Shown: positions 1 through 9,076, counted from the first letter of the stretch. The stretch is 64,000 nt of DNA from Empedobacter brevis NBRC 14943 = ATCC 43319 (GCF_000382425.1 NZ_KB908300.1:62001-126000), one strand, 5' to 3'. Notes: generated by a model from the sequence alone, not told the origin. Made by a program: numbers and translations.

Positions 1-351
1 GATCAACGAATTCGATTCTACAATACAATCATCCATTACGATAGCTCCCATTCCAATCAACACATTATCATGTATTGTACAACCATGAACAATTGCATTG
101 TGTCCTATCGAAACATTATTTCCAATTGTCGTTGGTGACTTTTGATAAGTTGCATGAATTGTTGCATTATCCTGGATGTTTACCTTATTTCCCATCTTTA
201 TATAATGAACATCACCACGCACAACAGCAGAAAACCAAATGGAGCAATCATTTCCCATTTCCACCTCTCCTACAATTACTGCGTTATCTGCCAGAAAGCA
301 GTTGTCACCGAACTTCGGTGCGTGTCCATTTAATTCTTTAATTATTGCCAT
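1..351 (-). CDS. Gamma-class carbonic anhydrase-like hexapeptide-repeat protein (3' end cut off by window)
   Basis: The reading frame starts at 351 (ATG GCA ATA ATT) and runs off the left edge, leaving 117 residues. The product has left-handed beta-helix hexapeptide repeats (motifs such as VIVGEVEMG, IGNNVSIGHN, VLIGMGAIVMD) typical of the gamma-carbonic anhydrase/YrdA/PaaY family, a trimeric, usually zinc-dependent cytoplasmic protein. Histidines at about 66 (ATIHAT), 84 and 89 (SIGHNAIVHG) match the three metal ligands of the family. Whether it hydrates CO2 or is only structurally related cannot be told from sequence; many YrdA proteins have no proven activity. It is divergent from the nfu gene, with 56 bp between the starts. 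The family's usual length is about 170 residues, so about a third is missing. Confidence 0.88.
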   Translation of the reverse strand, partial: MAIIKELNGHAPKFGDNCFLADNAVIVGEVEMGNDCSIWFSAVVRGDVHYIKMGNKVNIQDNATIHATYQKSPTTIGNNVSIGHNAIVHGCTIHDNVLIGMGAIVMDDCIVESNSLI

Positions 352-407
352 AACAAAATCTATAATTCTAATGATAAAGATACGTTTTTATAGCTTATTT
401 TTGCAGT

Positions 408-1292
408 ATGATGAGAGTATACGAAGAAATTACACCAAATAATAATGTGATGAAGTTCGTTTGTGACGTGACTTTGACACAAGGTGGCGTAGAATTCGAT
501 AAAGAATCTACAGCTGCAGAATCTCCTTTAGCACAAGTTTTATTGACAATACCATTTATTCACAAAATATTTATCACGGCTAATTTTGTTGCGATAGAAA
601 AAATAGATGGAGTTGATTGGGCTGATGTAACAGAAGATTTGAAAGAAATTATCAATGATCATTTAGAGGAAAATGCAATTTTAGCTCCTATGAAAAAGGC
701 TCCTATTTCTATTTATGCAGAAATGACGCCTAATCCGGCTGCTATGAAATTTGTCTCAAACTCAATGCTATCACCGGAAATCATCGAAATTAAATCGAGC
801 GATAAGGCAGCAGGAGTTCCATTGGCTGTTGCTATTTACAAAGAATATCCATTTGTTGAGGAAGTTTTTATTGTAGATAATTATGTTTCACTTACTAAAA
901 ATGAATCTGAAGACTGGTCCCTTTGGGCAATGGATGTTCGTTCTTTTATTACAAACTATCTGCAAGCTGGGGGTATTGTTTTTGATGAATTCTATGAATT
1001 TACAACAGAAGCACCGGAACATGTTGTGGTAAAATCTGCTGAAGAATTTTCTTCCGTAGAGCAACAAATCAAAGCTATATTAGATGAATATGTACAGCCA
1101 GCAGTTGCGAACGATGGTGGAAATATCGAATTGATCGAATTTGATGAAGAAACTCGTACAGCTAAAATGTTATTACAGGGTGCTTGTTCAGGCTGCCCGT
1201 CTTCAACAGCTACACTTAAAAACGGTATCGAAGGTATTTTAAAACAAATGATGCCTGATGTTGTAGACAATGTAGAAGCTGTCAACGGATAA
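408..1292 (+). CDS. NifU-family Fe-S scaffold/carrier protein with duplicated Nfu N-terminal domain
   Basis: A 294-residue protein. Two successive Nfu N-terminal-type domains are visible, each opening with YEEITPNNNVMKFV (about residue 4) or YAEMTPNPAAMKFV (about 104). A C-terminal NifU domain follows from about residue 215, with the cluster-binding motif GACSGCPSS (Cys260 and Cys263). NifU C-terminal domains bind or transfer a 4Fe-4S cluster in the cytoplasm to apo-proteins. Most bacterial Nfu proteins carry at most one N-terminal domain; the tandem arrangement is known in Bacteroidota. The start is either of two adjacent ATGs (408 or 411). A TATTTTTG box at 396-403 lies so close to the start that the mRNA may have almost no leader. 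A strong hairpin terminator follows. Confidence 0.93.
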   Translation: MMRVYEEITPNNNVMKFVCDVTLTQGGVEFDKESTAAESPLAQVLLTIPFIHKIFITANFVAIEKIDGVDWADVTEDLKEIINDHLEENAILAPMKKAPISIYAEMTPNPAAMKFVSNSMLSPEIIEIKSSDKAAGVPLAVAIYKEYPFVEEVFIVDNYVSLTKNESEDWSLWAMDVRSFITNYLQAGGIVFDEFYEFTTEAPEHVVVKSAEEFSSVEQQIKAILDEYVQPAVANDGGNIELIEFDEETRTAKMLLQGACSGCPSSTATLKNGIEGILKQMMPDVVDNVEAVNG

Positions 1293-1317
1293 ACTTAAGT
1301 TTAATCACTTTAATTCA

Positions 1318-1356
1318 AAAAAATAGCGCCTTCCAATTGGAAGGCGCTATTTTTTT
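1318..1356 (+). terminator. Rho-independent terminator of nfu
   Basis: Perfect stem ATAGCGCCTTCC / GGAAGGCGCTAT (about 1323-1350) with loop AATT, followed by a run of eight T. Confidence 0.9.
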
Positions 1357-1405
1357 TTGAATACTTTAATTATTGAGTAAAAGAAAGTCCTCTATATCTA
1401 AAATA

Positions 1406-1981
1406 CTATTCATCAAAAAAATCAATCGAACGACGATAATTGTATAAAAATAGTCTTCTACGAGCTTCCAAGTCATTTACTCGGATTGATGAAATATCAT
1501 CAATTTGAAAATACAAAAATCCTTCATCAGTTCCTTCAGAACCAATACATTTTAATTCGAAATCATTTTCTGTTAAATTTCGGATAAAACCAGAAAAACG
1601 ACTATTGTTATTGAATTGAATTCTTGAAACATAGTCAGTCTGGTTATTTAACTCGTTTAAAATTTGATTTATCCAGTTTTCTTCACTTGTAACATTGAAA
1701 GTGACTAAATTTTCTTCATCTAAATCCGTATGACGTTCTTTCAAATAATTCAGACATTTGCAGTAATCATCTACATCTATTCGGCTAATTCTGAAATAAG
1801 GTTCAATGAGTATTCCATCTTTTTTCCCATACTTCGAGATATGTTGCATCGTAAAAAATTCGTCATTAAAATCTAAAATATAACCCGCCCAAAAATTATC
1901 TCCTTCCGGATCATTATAAATAGCTATAATAGACTGATTTTCTTTAGAATGCTGTAAAATTTTATAGAAATTAGAGTTCAT
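1406..1981 (-). CDS. Conserved hypothetical protein with an internal duplication
   Basis: A 191-residue, acidic, soluble protein with no signal peptide or membrane segment, of no family I can name. It appears to contain two copies of one small beta-rich module: residues about 15-75 (containing AGYILDFNDEFFTM, then ISRIDVDD) and about 118-178 (containing SGFIRNLTENDFEL, then ISSIRVND). In each half a G-[YF]-I strand, an aromatic [DE]-F-[EF] strand, a GxxxGxL turn and an IS-x-I-x-V-x-D strand occur in the same order and spacing. Such a layout suits a paired small beta-barrel, but the fold is inference. It reads leftward toward the convergent nfu gene and stands alone. It is followed upstream by an unrelated leftward gene. 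Confidence 0.75.
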   Translation of the reverse strand: MNSNFYKILQHSKENQSIIAIYNDPEGDNFWAGYILDFNDEFFTMQHISKYGKKDGILIEPYFRISRIDVDDYCKCLNYLKERHTDLDEENLVTFNVTSEENWINQILNELNNQTDYVSRIQFNNNSRFSGFIRNLTENDFELKCIGSEGTDEGFLYFQIDDISSIRVNDLEARRRLFLYNYRRSIDFFDE

Positions 1982-2066
1982 ATTGTTTTCAGTTAAACAC
2001 TGAAAGTACGAATCTTTATTAGCAAAAAAAAGGTTCTTGAAAGTTCAAAAACCTATTCTTTTATTT

Positions 2067-2849
2067 TTAATTCTCTTTTCTAAAAATTGAAGCTTCATAA
2101 CTCAATGACTGCCAATCTCCTTTTTGTAAATGATCTAATTTTATTTTTTTGTAGATATTTTCTTCTCCTGCGATTGTCATTGTAAACTGAGTACGATCTA
2201 AAATATTTTTTTCTGATAAAGAATAATTGATATCATATTTCTTTTTTGTCAATTTATCAACAAGAGGTTTTAAATAAGCCATCGCTGCTTCAGGATTTTT
2301 GAATTGTTCGTTTTGAGGAAATTGAACTTCAAAATATCCTTCATACGTAAAATCAGGCTCAGTAACAATCAAATTATAAGGATCTGAAAATAAAGCCTGA
2401 CGTTGTTTCTGGTATTCTTTTTCATTTTTATATTGACGTTTTTCTTCCTTATAAATCAATGGATACTTTTCTGCAATAAGCGCCAGTTTATCTGCATCAT
2501 AAGAATAAGGTGTTCCGTCATGAAAAGTATTGTAAAAAACAGGATTTACTAACCATTGGTCTATAATTTTTTTGTCTTTCACCATGTAAATCATCAACCC
2601 GTTTTCTTGTGCCTGAAAATTAGAAGATTGATACCCATATTCTAAAAGAGGCTTTGCAAATTGAATAGCTGCAGAGTTTTCAAGTATAAAATTAAATTTT
2701 TCATAAGCTTTCGTTGCATCACTTAAAGGAGCCATTCCATAAACCTTTGTAGATGCATCTACATTTTTCTCATTAATCATTGATGTTACCTGAGCTGTTG
2801 CAAAATTTGAAAGAATAACAGTCGCTGTAAGTAAAATTTGTTTTATCAT
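2067..2849 (-). CDS. Hypothetical exported protein
   Basis: A 260-residue product with a typical signal peptide (MIKQILLTATVILSNFATAQ, probable cleavage after ATA at about residue 19), so it is periplasmic or outer-membrane associated. The mature part is rich in Lys, Tyr and Glu and shows no motif I recognise. A lysine- and glutamate-rich helix lies near residues 130-150. It lies 37 bp downstream of the asparaginase gene on the same strand and may share its transcript. Start chosen because the signal peptide begins exactly there. Confidence 0.7.
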   Translation of the reverse strand: MIKQILLTATVILSNFATAQVTSMINEKNVDASTKVYGMAPLSDATKAYEKFNFILENSAAIQFAKPLLEYGYQSSNFQAQENGLMIYMVKDKKIIDQWLVNPVFYNTFHDGTPYSYDADKLALIAEKYPLIYKEEKRQYKNEKEYQKQRQALFSDPYNLIVTEPDFTYEGYFEVQFPQNEQFKNPEAAMAYLKPLVDKLTKKKYDINYSLSEKNILDRTQFTMTIAGEENIYKKIKLDHLQKGDWQSLSYEASIFRKEN

Positions 2850-2886
2850 GTAGTGTATTTCTTTTATTTTTAAAATGGTCTCAAAT

Positions 2887-3906
2887 TTATTGATAAATTT
2901 CGATAGTTATCTTACCCGACTGTGTAATACTTCCGCGATACATTCCTGCTGTATTAAACGGAAAACTTGCCTGCCCGTTTTTATCTAAAACTATCATTCC
3001 ACCATCACCTCCTAGTTGTCCTATTTTTTTGATGACTTCTTCACCGGCTTGCTTAGACGAAAGATTTTTATAATTCATTAAAGCGGCAACATCATATGCG
3101 GCAACAGCTTTTATAAAATATTCTCCCCAACCTGTACTCGAAACTCCTACTTCCTTATTCGCATAAGTTCCTGCTCCAATAATAGGAGAATCTCCTACAC
3201 GCCCAAAACGTTTGTTTGTCATCCCTCCTGTAGAAGTTCCTGCAGATATATGTCCTTGATGATCTAAAGCAACCGCTCCTACTGTTCCAAATTTTTCATC
3301 GACAAAATTGAATGGAACATAAGCTTGAGTTTTAGTATCGTGATCTAATTCCGTCTTTTCTTTGTCTTTTTCTAATACTTTCTGCAAAGATTTCCAACGT
3401 TCTTCTGTTTTAAAATAACTTGGAGCTACGATTTCCAAACCTTGCTTTTCTGCAAATTCCTCTGCCCCTTTTCCTATCATCATCACATGAGCTGAATTAT
3501 GTAAAACTGCATTTGCTGCTAAAATCGGATTCTTGATTGTCGTTACTCCTGCTACAGCACCTGCTTGCATAGTATGGCCAATCATTAAAGAAGCATCTAG
3601 TTCATTTTTACCTTCATGGGTAAAAACAGCACCTTTTCCTGCATTGAACAAAGGAGAATCCTCCATTACTTTTATTGCTTCTATAACCGCATTCTCACTT
3701 TCACCTCCTCTTTGAATCACTTCATAACCTTTGGTCAAAGATACTGTTAATGCATCACGATAAGCTTTTTCTTTTTCCAAGGTCATATTTTTTTTCAGAA
3801 TTGTTCCTGCTCCTCCGTGAATAACTAAAACAATTTTATCTTCTTTTGTTTGAGCATCTATTGATATCGTCAAAATAGATAAAATCAAACCTATTATTTT
3901 TTTCAT
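2887..3906 (-). CDS. Isoaspartyl peptidase/L-asparaginase, plant-type (Ntn hydrolase), exported
   Basis: A 339-residue member of the N-terminal nucleophile asparaginase-2 family, which matures by autocleavage and hydrolyses isoaspartyl dipeptides and asparagine. The N-terminal HGGAGTI motif (about 30-36) is characteristic. The autocleavage site and nucleophile is Thr208 in EKFGTVGAVALD. The substrate-binding stretches SAGTSTGGMTNKRFGRVGDSP and GAGTYA follow. A signal peptide at residues 1-18 indicates periplasmic location, as is usual for Bacteroidota members. Length fits the family. The downstream exported unknown (2067-2849) may be co-transcribed. Confidence 0.93.
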   Translation of the reverse strand: MKKIIGLILSILTISIDAQTKEDKIVLVIHGGAGTILKKNMTLEKEKAYRDALTVSLTKGYEVIQRGGESENAVIEAIKVMEDSPLFNAGKGAVFTHEGKNELDASLMIGHTMQAGAVAGVTTIKNPILAANAVLHNSAHVMMIGKGAEEFAEKQGLEIVAPSYFKTEERWKSLQKVLEKDKEKTELDHDTKTQAYVPFNFVDEKFGTVGAVALDHQGHISAGTSTGGMTNKRFGRVGDSPIIGAGTYANKEVGVSSTGWGEYFIKAVAAYDVAALMNYKNLSSKQAGEEVIKKIGQLGGDGGMIVLDKNGQASFPFNTAGMYRGSITQSGKITIEIYQ

Positions 3907-4050
3907 GTATAAAATTTTATTCCAAGGCTTAAAAATAAAAAAGTTTACAGAATTTAACTATTTTTAAAAAATTTTAAGAAATTAAAATTTTTAGCATTGA
4001 ATTTGATAAAATCAAATATCAACAACTGTTATTAAAACAAATGAATCGCT

Positions 4051-5085
4051 ATGAATTTAAATAAACACTATCTCTCTAACAATATTTTGTTACAGCTGGC
4101 ATTTATTGCTATTATCATTTTAGTTTTTGGCTTAATTACCAAAAATTTATTGGCTTTTTTTCCTGGTTTTCTCGGAGCGTTATGTTTATATGTGCTACTT
4201 CTAAATCCATTACAATGGATGGTTAAAGTAAAAAAGTGGAACAAATTAGCTAGCGTCATTCTATTAATGTTTACCAGTTCTATTTTAATTATTGGACCAT
4301 TGTATTTACTAATTCAAATGTTAACAAACAAGGTTCTTGTCTTATTAAATGATACTGCTCAAATCAAAACAGATGTAAATAAAATCATCGAAATGCTGCA
4401 AACAAAATTTCATATCGATATTTTTAGCGCAGCAAATATTGAAAAAATCACTCAGGTCGGAGGAAAATTATTAGAAAAAACATTGAATGCTTCTATGGAC
4501 ATGACTATTCAGCTTGGTGTTGCTTTTCTTATTTTATATTTCATGCTGATGAATCATCATAAACTGGAAAATTGGTTTTATAAAACGATTCCTCTCAATA
4601 CAAATAACCTAAAAAAAATGAATACAGATCTTAAAGATTTGGTTATTTCAAATGCGGTAGGAATGCCGTTAACAGCTTTTCTACAAGCAATTATTGCATA
4701 TATAGGTTATCTTATTTTTGGTGTAGATGATGCTTTCACTTGGTTTATTTTAACAATTTTTGCAGCAATGCTTCCAGTGGTTGGTGCTGCTTTAATTTAT
4801 GTTCCATTAGCGCTGTTCTTACTTGCAAGCGGAGATTCGGTAAATGCAATCGGATTGTTAATTTATTGCTTTGTTATTGTTGGCCTTTCAGATAATTTAA
4901 TTCGTTTAGTTTTGCAGAAAAAAATGGCCGATGTTCATCCATTAATTACTATTTTTGGTGTGATCGTTGGATTAAATTTATTCGGATTTATCGGTATTAT
5001 TTTTGGTCCCATCTTATTTTCAGTCTTCTTTTGGTTAGTTAAATTGTACAAATACGAATTCATTGATCCTAATCCTGAAGATTAA
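4051..5085 (+). CDS. AI-2E family transporter (PerM-type membrane protein)
   Basis: A 344-residue integral membrane protein with about seven or eight hydrophobic segments. Two lie near the N-terminus (about 12-50), one at about 65-88, then a more polar region of about 50 residues, then one at about 150-168 and a C-terminal group from 200 to 335. This matches the UPF0118/PerM family, whose members export AI-2 in some bacteria and act as Na+/H+ antiporters in others, so the substrate here is unknown. The C-terminal hydrophobic segments with GLSDNLIRLVLQKKM and HPLITIFGVIVGLNLFG are typical. The next gene starts 24 bp downstream on the same strand. Confidence 0.88.
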   Translation: MNLNKHYLSNNILLQLAFIAIIILVFGLITKNLLAFFPGFLGALCLYVLLLNPLQWMVKVKKWNKLASVILLMFTSSILIIGPLYLLIQMLTNKVLVLLNDTAQIKTDVNKIIEMLQTKFHIDIFSAANIEKITQVGGKLLEKTLNASMDMTIQLGVAFLILYFMLMNHHKLENWFYKTIPLNTNNLKKMNTDLKDLVISNAVGMPLTAFLQAIIAYIGYLIFGVDDAFTWFILTIFAAMLPVVGAALIYVPLALFLLASGDSVNAIGLLIYCFVIVGLSDNLIRLVLQKKMADVHPLITIFGVIVGLNLFGFIGIIFGPILFSVFFWLVKLYKYEFIDPNPED

Positions 5086-5109
5086 TATATTATAAAACCC
5101 AATTAAAAA

Positions 5110-5541
5110 ATGAGCTTAGAAAAATTTAAATTCTTTAAACCCTTAGAGCCTCGTTGGAGTGATTTTGATCCAATTGGACATGTAAATAACGTTTATTATT
5201 TCGAATATTTTCAGATAGGCCGCGCCTATTATATGATGACTTCCAGCAAAAAATGGCAATGGACAAGACATATGTTTGTGATTGCTCATATAGAAGCCAA
5301 TTATCAAAAAGAATTGCGTCCAAATGCTATCGATCCACGTATTGGTGTACGAGTAACCAAATTAGGAAACAAAAGTTTTGATTTTGAATACATCGTTACA
5401 AGTAAGAGTGAAGATGGAGAGGATTTGATACATTGTATCGGAAAAAGTACGCAGGTTATGTATGATATGGAAGAAAAAAAATCGATGGAATTACCTGATT
5501 GGGTAAAAAATGATTTTAAGCATTACGAAGGCAATCTTTAA
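5110..5541 (+). CDS. Acyl-CoA thioesterase, hotdog fold (YbgC/4-HBT family)
   Basis: A 143-residue single-hotdog protein. The family motif D-x-x-G-H-V-N-N appears as DFDPIGHVNNVYYFEYF, with Asp20 the likely catalytic residue. YbgC-type enzymes hydrolyse acyl-CoA thioesters in the cytoplasm; chain-length preference cannot be read from the sequence. It follows the permease gene by 24 bp and could be co-transcribed with it. A possible terminator lies between it and the polyphosphate operon. Confidence 0.85.
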   Translation: MSLEKFKFFKPLEPRWSDFDPIGHVNNVYYFEYFQIGRAYYMMTSSKKWQWTRHMFVIAHIEANYQKELRPNAIDPRIGVRVTKLGNKSFDFEYIVTSKSEDGEDLIHCIGKSTQVMYDMEEKKSMELPDWVKNDFKHYEGNL

Positions 5542-5563
5542 AAAATAGCATAAAAAACTCAAC

Positions 5564-5616
5564 AGTAGTTAGGTCTTTTCGTTAGATAATGATTAGATTT
5601 AACTACTTTTTCTTTT
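5564..5616 (+). terminator. Possible terminator after the thioesterase gene
   Basis: Inverted repeat AGTAGTTA / TAACTACT (5564-5571 and 5600-5607) followed by TTTTCTTTTTT. The loop is long (28 nt), so this is weak support. Confidence 0.35.
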
Positions 5617-5631
5617 TTAATTAATTGCGTT

Positions 5632-6117
5632 ATGAAAAATTTATTTTTAATGCGTCATGCAAAGAGTAAGTGGAATGAAAATGTCTCAGATCAATTTCGT
5701 TCTATTACAGAAATTGGTGAGTTTAAAACTAAAAAAGTTGCGCATTTCCTTAAAGATAATTTGGATTTAAAGTTTGACAAAATCTTTTCAAGCAAAGCTG
5801 TTCGCGCAAAAGAAACATCACAAATTGTAAAACCAATTCTTTTTCCTGCTCAAAATATTCAAATTGAAGATGAACTGTACACATTTTCACATTATCTGTT
5901 GGATAAATGGATTCGAAAATTAGATAATCAATTCGAAAATGTTCTTATTTTTGGGCACAATCCTGCTTTTACTGATATCACCAATCAGCTAGGAAATGAA
6001 ATGATTTACAATCTTCCTACATCAGGATTTGTATGGATTCAGTTTGATATAGATAACTGGAAAACGATTGGAAAAGGTAAAACCATGAAAATTATTATAC
6101 CTAAAGAAATTAAATGA
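5632..6117 (+). CDS. SixA-like histidine phosphatase family protein
   Basis: A 161-residue protein of the histidine phosphatase (RHG) superfamily. The catalytic signature is LMRHAKS, with Arg8 and His9 close to the N-terminus as in SixA, and the second catalytic histidine sits in IFGHNPAF (about residue 110). SixA dephosphorylates phosphohistidine in signalling and phosphotransfer proteins. Its stop codon overlaps the ppk1 start (ATGA), so the two are almost certainly translationally coupled. PPK1 works through a phosphohistidine, which makes it a plausible but unproven substrate. Confidence 0.88.
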   Translation: MKNLFLMRHAKSKWNENVSDQFRSITEIGEFKTKKVAHFLKDNLDLKFDKIFSSKAVRAKETSQIVKPILFPAQNIQIEDELYTFSHYLLDKWIRKLDNQFENVLIFGHNPAFTDITNQLGNEMIYNLPTSGFVWIQFDIDNWKTIGKGKTMKIIIPKEIK

Positions 6118-8180
6118 AAAAATATATAAACCGTGAAATCAGTTGGCTTTCTTTTAATGCACGCGTGTTGCAAGAAGCTTCTGATGAATCTGTTCCGTTG
6201 TTAGAACGAATTCGGTTTTTGGGAATTTATTCCAATAATTTAGATGAATTTTATTCCGTTCGATATTCTACCATTTTACGCTCTATCCAGTTCAAAGATG
6301 TTGAAATTGTTTATCAGAATATTGTACCTGACCAAACCGATGAAGAATTAATTGACGAAATCAATGAAATTGTCCGTCAACAACGTGTTCAGTACGATGA
6401 TTTGCATAATCAATTGTTCAAAGAATTAGAAAATCACAATATTTATGTCGTTGATGATACATCAATCCCTAAAAATTATTTAGAATTTATTTCCGAATAT
6501 TTTTACAACGAATTTATTCATACAGTGGGTGTTTTTATTTTAGATGATATCAAAAAAGCACCACCTTTACGCGACGGATCATTCTATTTGGCTGTAAAAA
6601 TGCAATTGAAAGATAAAATTCAATATGCCCTTTTAATTGTTCCTACACATTTATTTCCTCGTTTCATTGTTCTACCCAAATTCGATGAAAATACATATGT
6701 CATGTATTTGGAAGATATTATTCGTTATCATTTGAAAGATATTTTCAAAATGTTCGATTTCGAATCAATAGAAGCACATTCGATTAAAATCACGAGGGAC
6801 AGTGAATTAGACTTTGATAATGACCTAGAACACAGTTTATTAGAAAAAGTGATCCATAGTTTAGAAAATCGAAAAAAAGGAGTACCTGTCCGATTAGTTT
6901 ATGATGCTGAAATTGCAGCGGATACATTGAAATTTTTCTTGAAAAAATTGCGATTAGATGAATATGATAGTATAAATCCAGGTGGAAAATATCACAACAA
7001 ACGTGATTTGATGAGCTTCCCGAGCTTTGATATTCCAGGATTAACTTATGAAAAAATAAAACCAATCATTTTAAAAAAGCCTTTCAAATACAATAGTTAT
7101 TTTCAAGCGTTTTCCGAGAATGAGGAAATGATGATGGCTCCTTACCACGATTATTCTTTATTGTTAAAATTTTTACGGGAGGCTGCAATAGATCCTAAAG
7201 TAACCAAAATAAAAATCACCATTTATCGTGTTGCAAAAGATTCACAAGTCATGCATTCATTAATTAATGCTGCAATGAATGGAAAAGAAGTAACTGCTAT
7301 TTTAGAACTTCGTGCACGTTTCGATGAATCGAACAATGCTATGTGGTCGAAAAAATTACAAGAAGCTGGTGTAAATGTCATTTTTGGAGTGCCGGGACTA
7401 AAAGTTCATTCAAAAATTGGTTATATCGAACGCAAGCCGGAAGGCAATCTCGCCCAAAAATATGTATTTATCAGTACAGGAAATTTCCATGCCGGAACAG
7501 CCAAAATCTATACCGATTACACTTATTTCACTACAAATCCCGGAATTATAAGAGATGTAGAACAAATTTTCAAATTCTTCGGAGCCAATTATTTAAACTT
7601 AACCTACAATCATTTATTAGTTTCGCCATATGGAACGCGAAAAAAAATAGTCAAAATGATTAAACGGGAAATCAAGAATCAGCAAGCCGGTTTACCTGCT
7701 GAAATCAATATGAAATTGAATAGCTTAAGCGATAAACAAATCATTGATTTGTTGTATAAAGCTTCTCAAAAAGGAGTAAAAGTTCGTTTGGTTGTTCGTG
7801 GAATAAACTGTTTGATTCCTGAAGCAAAAAATCTATCCGAAAATATTCAGTGTGTGAGTGTCATTGATAAATTCTTAGAGCATCCACGTGTTTACTGGTT
7901 TAAAAATGCAGGAGATGATAAAGTTTATATTTCTTCTGCTGATATGATGGAACGAAATTTAGATAATCGCGTAGAAGTTGCTTGCCCTATTTACGATCAC
8001 AAATTTAAGAAAATTGTCATGGACACTTTCAACCTAAGTTTTGAAGACAATGTAAAAGGGCGCCTAGTTACGGCTGAATCTTCTTTGGATTATAAACGCA
8101 ATAATAAAAAACCAAACCGCTCTCAATACACGACCTACGAATATTTAAAAAAATTAAACGAACAAGAAAATGAAGATTAG
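6114..8180 (+). CDS. ppk1: Polyphosphate kinase 1
   Basis: A 688-residue PPK1, which reversibly polymerises the gamma-phosphate of ATP into inorganic polyphosphate. The order of domains is as expected: N-terminal helical domain opening with INREISWLSFNARVLQEA, head domain, then two phospholipase-D-like C-terminal domains. His432 in the stretch LKVHSKIGYIERK matches the autophosphorylated histidine of the family, and YVFISTGNFHAGTAKIYTDY is the conserved downstream block. A second PLD-like half contains LVVRGINCLIPEAKNLSENI. Length is normal. It overlaps the upstream sixA-like gene by 4 bp and the downstream ppx gene by 11 bp, forming one operon for making and degrading polyphosphate. Confidence 0.97.
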   Translation: MKKYINREISWLSFNARVLQEASDESVPLLERIRFLGIYSNNLDEFYSVRYSTILRSIQFKDVEIVYQNIVPDQTDEELIDEINEIVRQQRVQYDDLHNQLFKELENHNIYVVDDTSIPKNYLEFISEYFYNEFIHTVGVFILDDIKKAPPLRDGSFYLAVKMQLKDKIQYALLIVPTHLFPRFIVLPKFDENTYVMYLEDIIRYHLKDIFKMFDFESIEAHSIKITRDSELDFDNDLEHSLLEKVIHSLENRKKGVPVRLVYDAEIAADTLKFFLKKLRLDEYDSINPGGKYHNKRDLMSFPSFDIPGLTYEKIKPIILKKPFKYNSYFQAFSENEEMMMAPYHDYSLLLKFLREAAIDPKVTKIKITIYRVAKDSQVMHSLINAAMNGKEVTAILELRARFDESNNAMWSKKLQEAGVNVIFGVPGLKVHSKIGYIERKPEGNLAQKYVFISTGNFHAGTAKIYTDYTYFTTNPGIIRDVEQIFKFFGANYLNLTYNHLLVSPYGTRKKIVKMIKREIKNQQAGLPAEINMKLNSLSDKQIIDLLYKASQKGVKVRLVVRGINCLIPEAKNLSENIQCVSVIDKFLEHPRVYWFKNAGDDKVYISSADMMERNLDNRVEVACPIYDHKFKKIVMDTFNLSFEDNVKGRLVTAESSLDYKRNNKKPNRSQYTTYEYLKKLNEQENED

Positions 8181-9054
8181 AAAATTAGGAGCAATAGATA
8201 TTGGGTCGAACGCAATGCGATTGTTGATTAATTATGTTTATGAAGAAGATGGCCGTACACCTATTTTCAATAAAACAAGTATTGTCCGAATGCCCATTCG
8301 TTTAGGACACGATGTTTTTATTGACGGACAGATTAGTGAGAATAATATTAACCGTATATGTGATGCAATGCTATCTTATGCTCTGATGATGAAAGTTTAT
8401 GACATCGAGCTATATAAGGCTTATGCAACATCTGCCATGCGCGAAGCAAAAAACGGAAAAGAGGTTGTAAAAAAAGTCATGAAAAAATCAGGAATTAACA
8501 TTGAAATTATTGATGGTAAAACTGAAGCTGAATTACTTTTTAATACCGAATTAGGTTCTTTTATAAAAGATGAAAAAACCTATTTATATGTTGATGTTGG
8601 TGGAGGTAGTACAGAATTGACCTTATTAAAAGATAACAAAGTTTTTACATCTAAATCGTTTGAAGTTGGAACTGTCCGGTTATTAGAAAATAAAGTTTCA
8701 CCTACTACATTTATCGAAATGAAAAATTGGATTCATGAAAATATTGGACACGATGAAATAGAATTAATTGGTTCCGGAGGAAACATCAACCATGTTTACA
8801 AATATTCTGGTGTCAAATTAGGAATGCCTTTGAGTAGTGTTTATGTTAAAAAACATTATCAGGTTCTACAAACTATGACAACAGAGGAACGTATGCAAAA
8901 CTTTAATATGAAACCAGATCGTGCGGATGTTGTTGTATATGCCTTAGAAATATACAATAATGTCTTAAAATGGTCGCATGCAAAGAAAATACATGTTCCA
9001 AAAATCGGACTTTCCGATGGCATTATTCGAAAAGTTTATAAAGATTTAAAATAA
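8170..9054 (+). CDS. ppx: Exopolyphosphatase, Ppx/GppA family
   Basis: A 294-residue protein of the ASKHA fold. The N-terminal phosphate-binding motif is AIDIGSNAMRLLI and the second is YVDVGGGSTELTLL (about 138-151), both diagnostic of Ppx/GppA phosphatases that remove terminal phosphates from polyphosphate or act on pppGpp. It has only the two catalytic domains and lacks the C-terminal helical domain of the long E. coli enzymes, as is usual for the short Bacteroidota forms. It overlaps ppk1 by 11 bp, which supports polyphosphate as the substrate. A terminator follows. Confidence 0.93.
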   Translation: MKIRKLGAIDIGSNAMRLLINYVYEEDGRTPIFNKTSIVRMPIRLGHDVFIDGQISENNINRICDAMLSYALMMKVYDIELYKAYATSAMREAKNGKEVVKKVMKKSGINIEIIDGKTEAELLFNTELGSFIKDEKTYLYVDVGGGSTELTLLKDNKVFTSKSFEVGTVRLLENKVSPTTFIEMKNWIHENIGHDEIELIGSGGNINHVYKYSGVKLGMPLSSVYVKKHYQVLQTMTTEERMQNFNMKPDRADVVVYALEIYNNVLKWSHAKKIHVPKIGLSDGIIRKVYKDLK

Positions 9055-9076
9055 AAAAATACATCAAGTTTAATTT

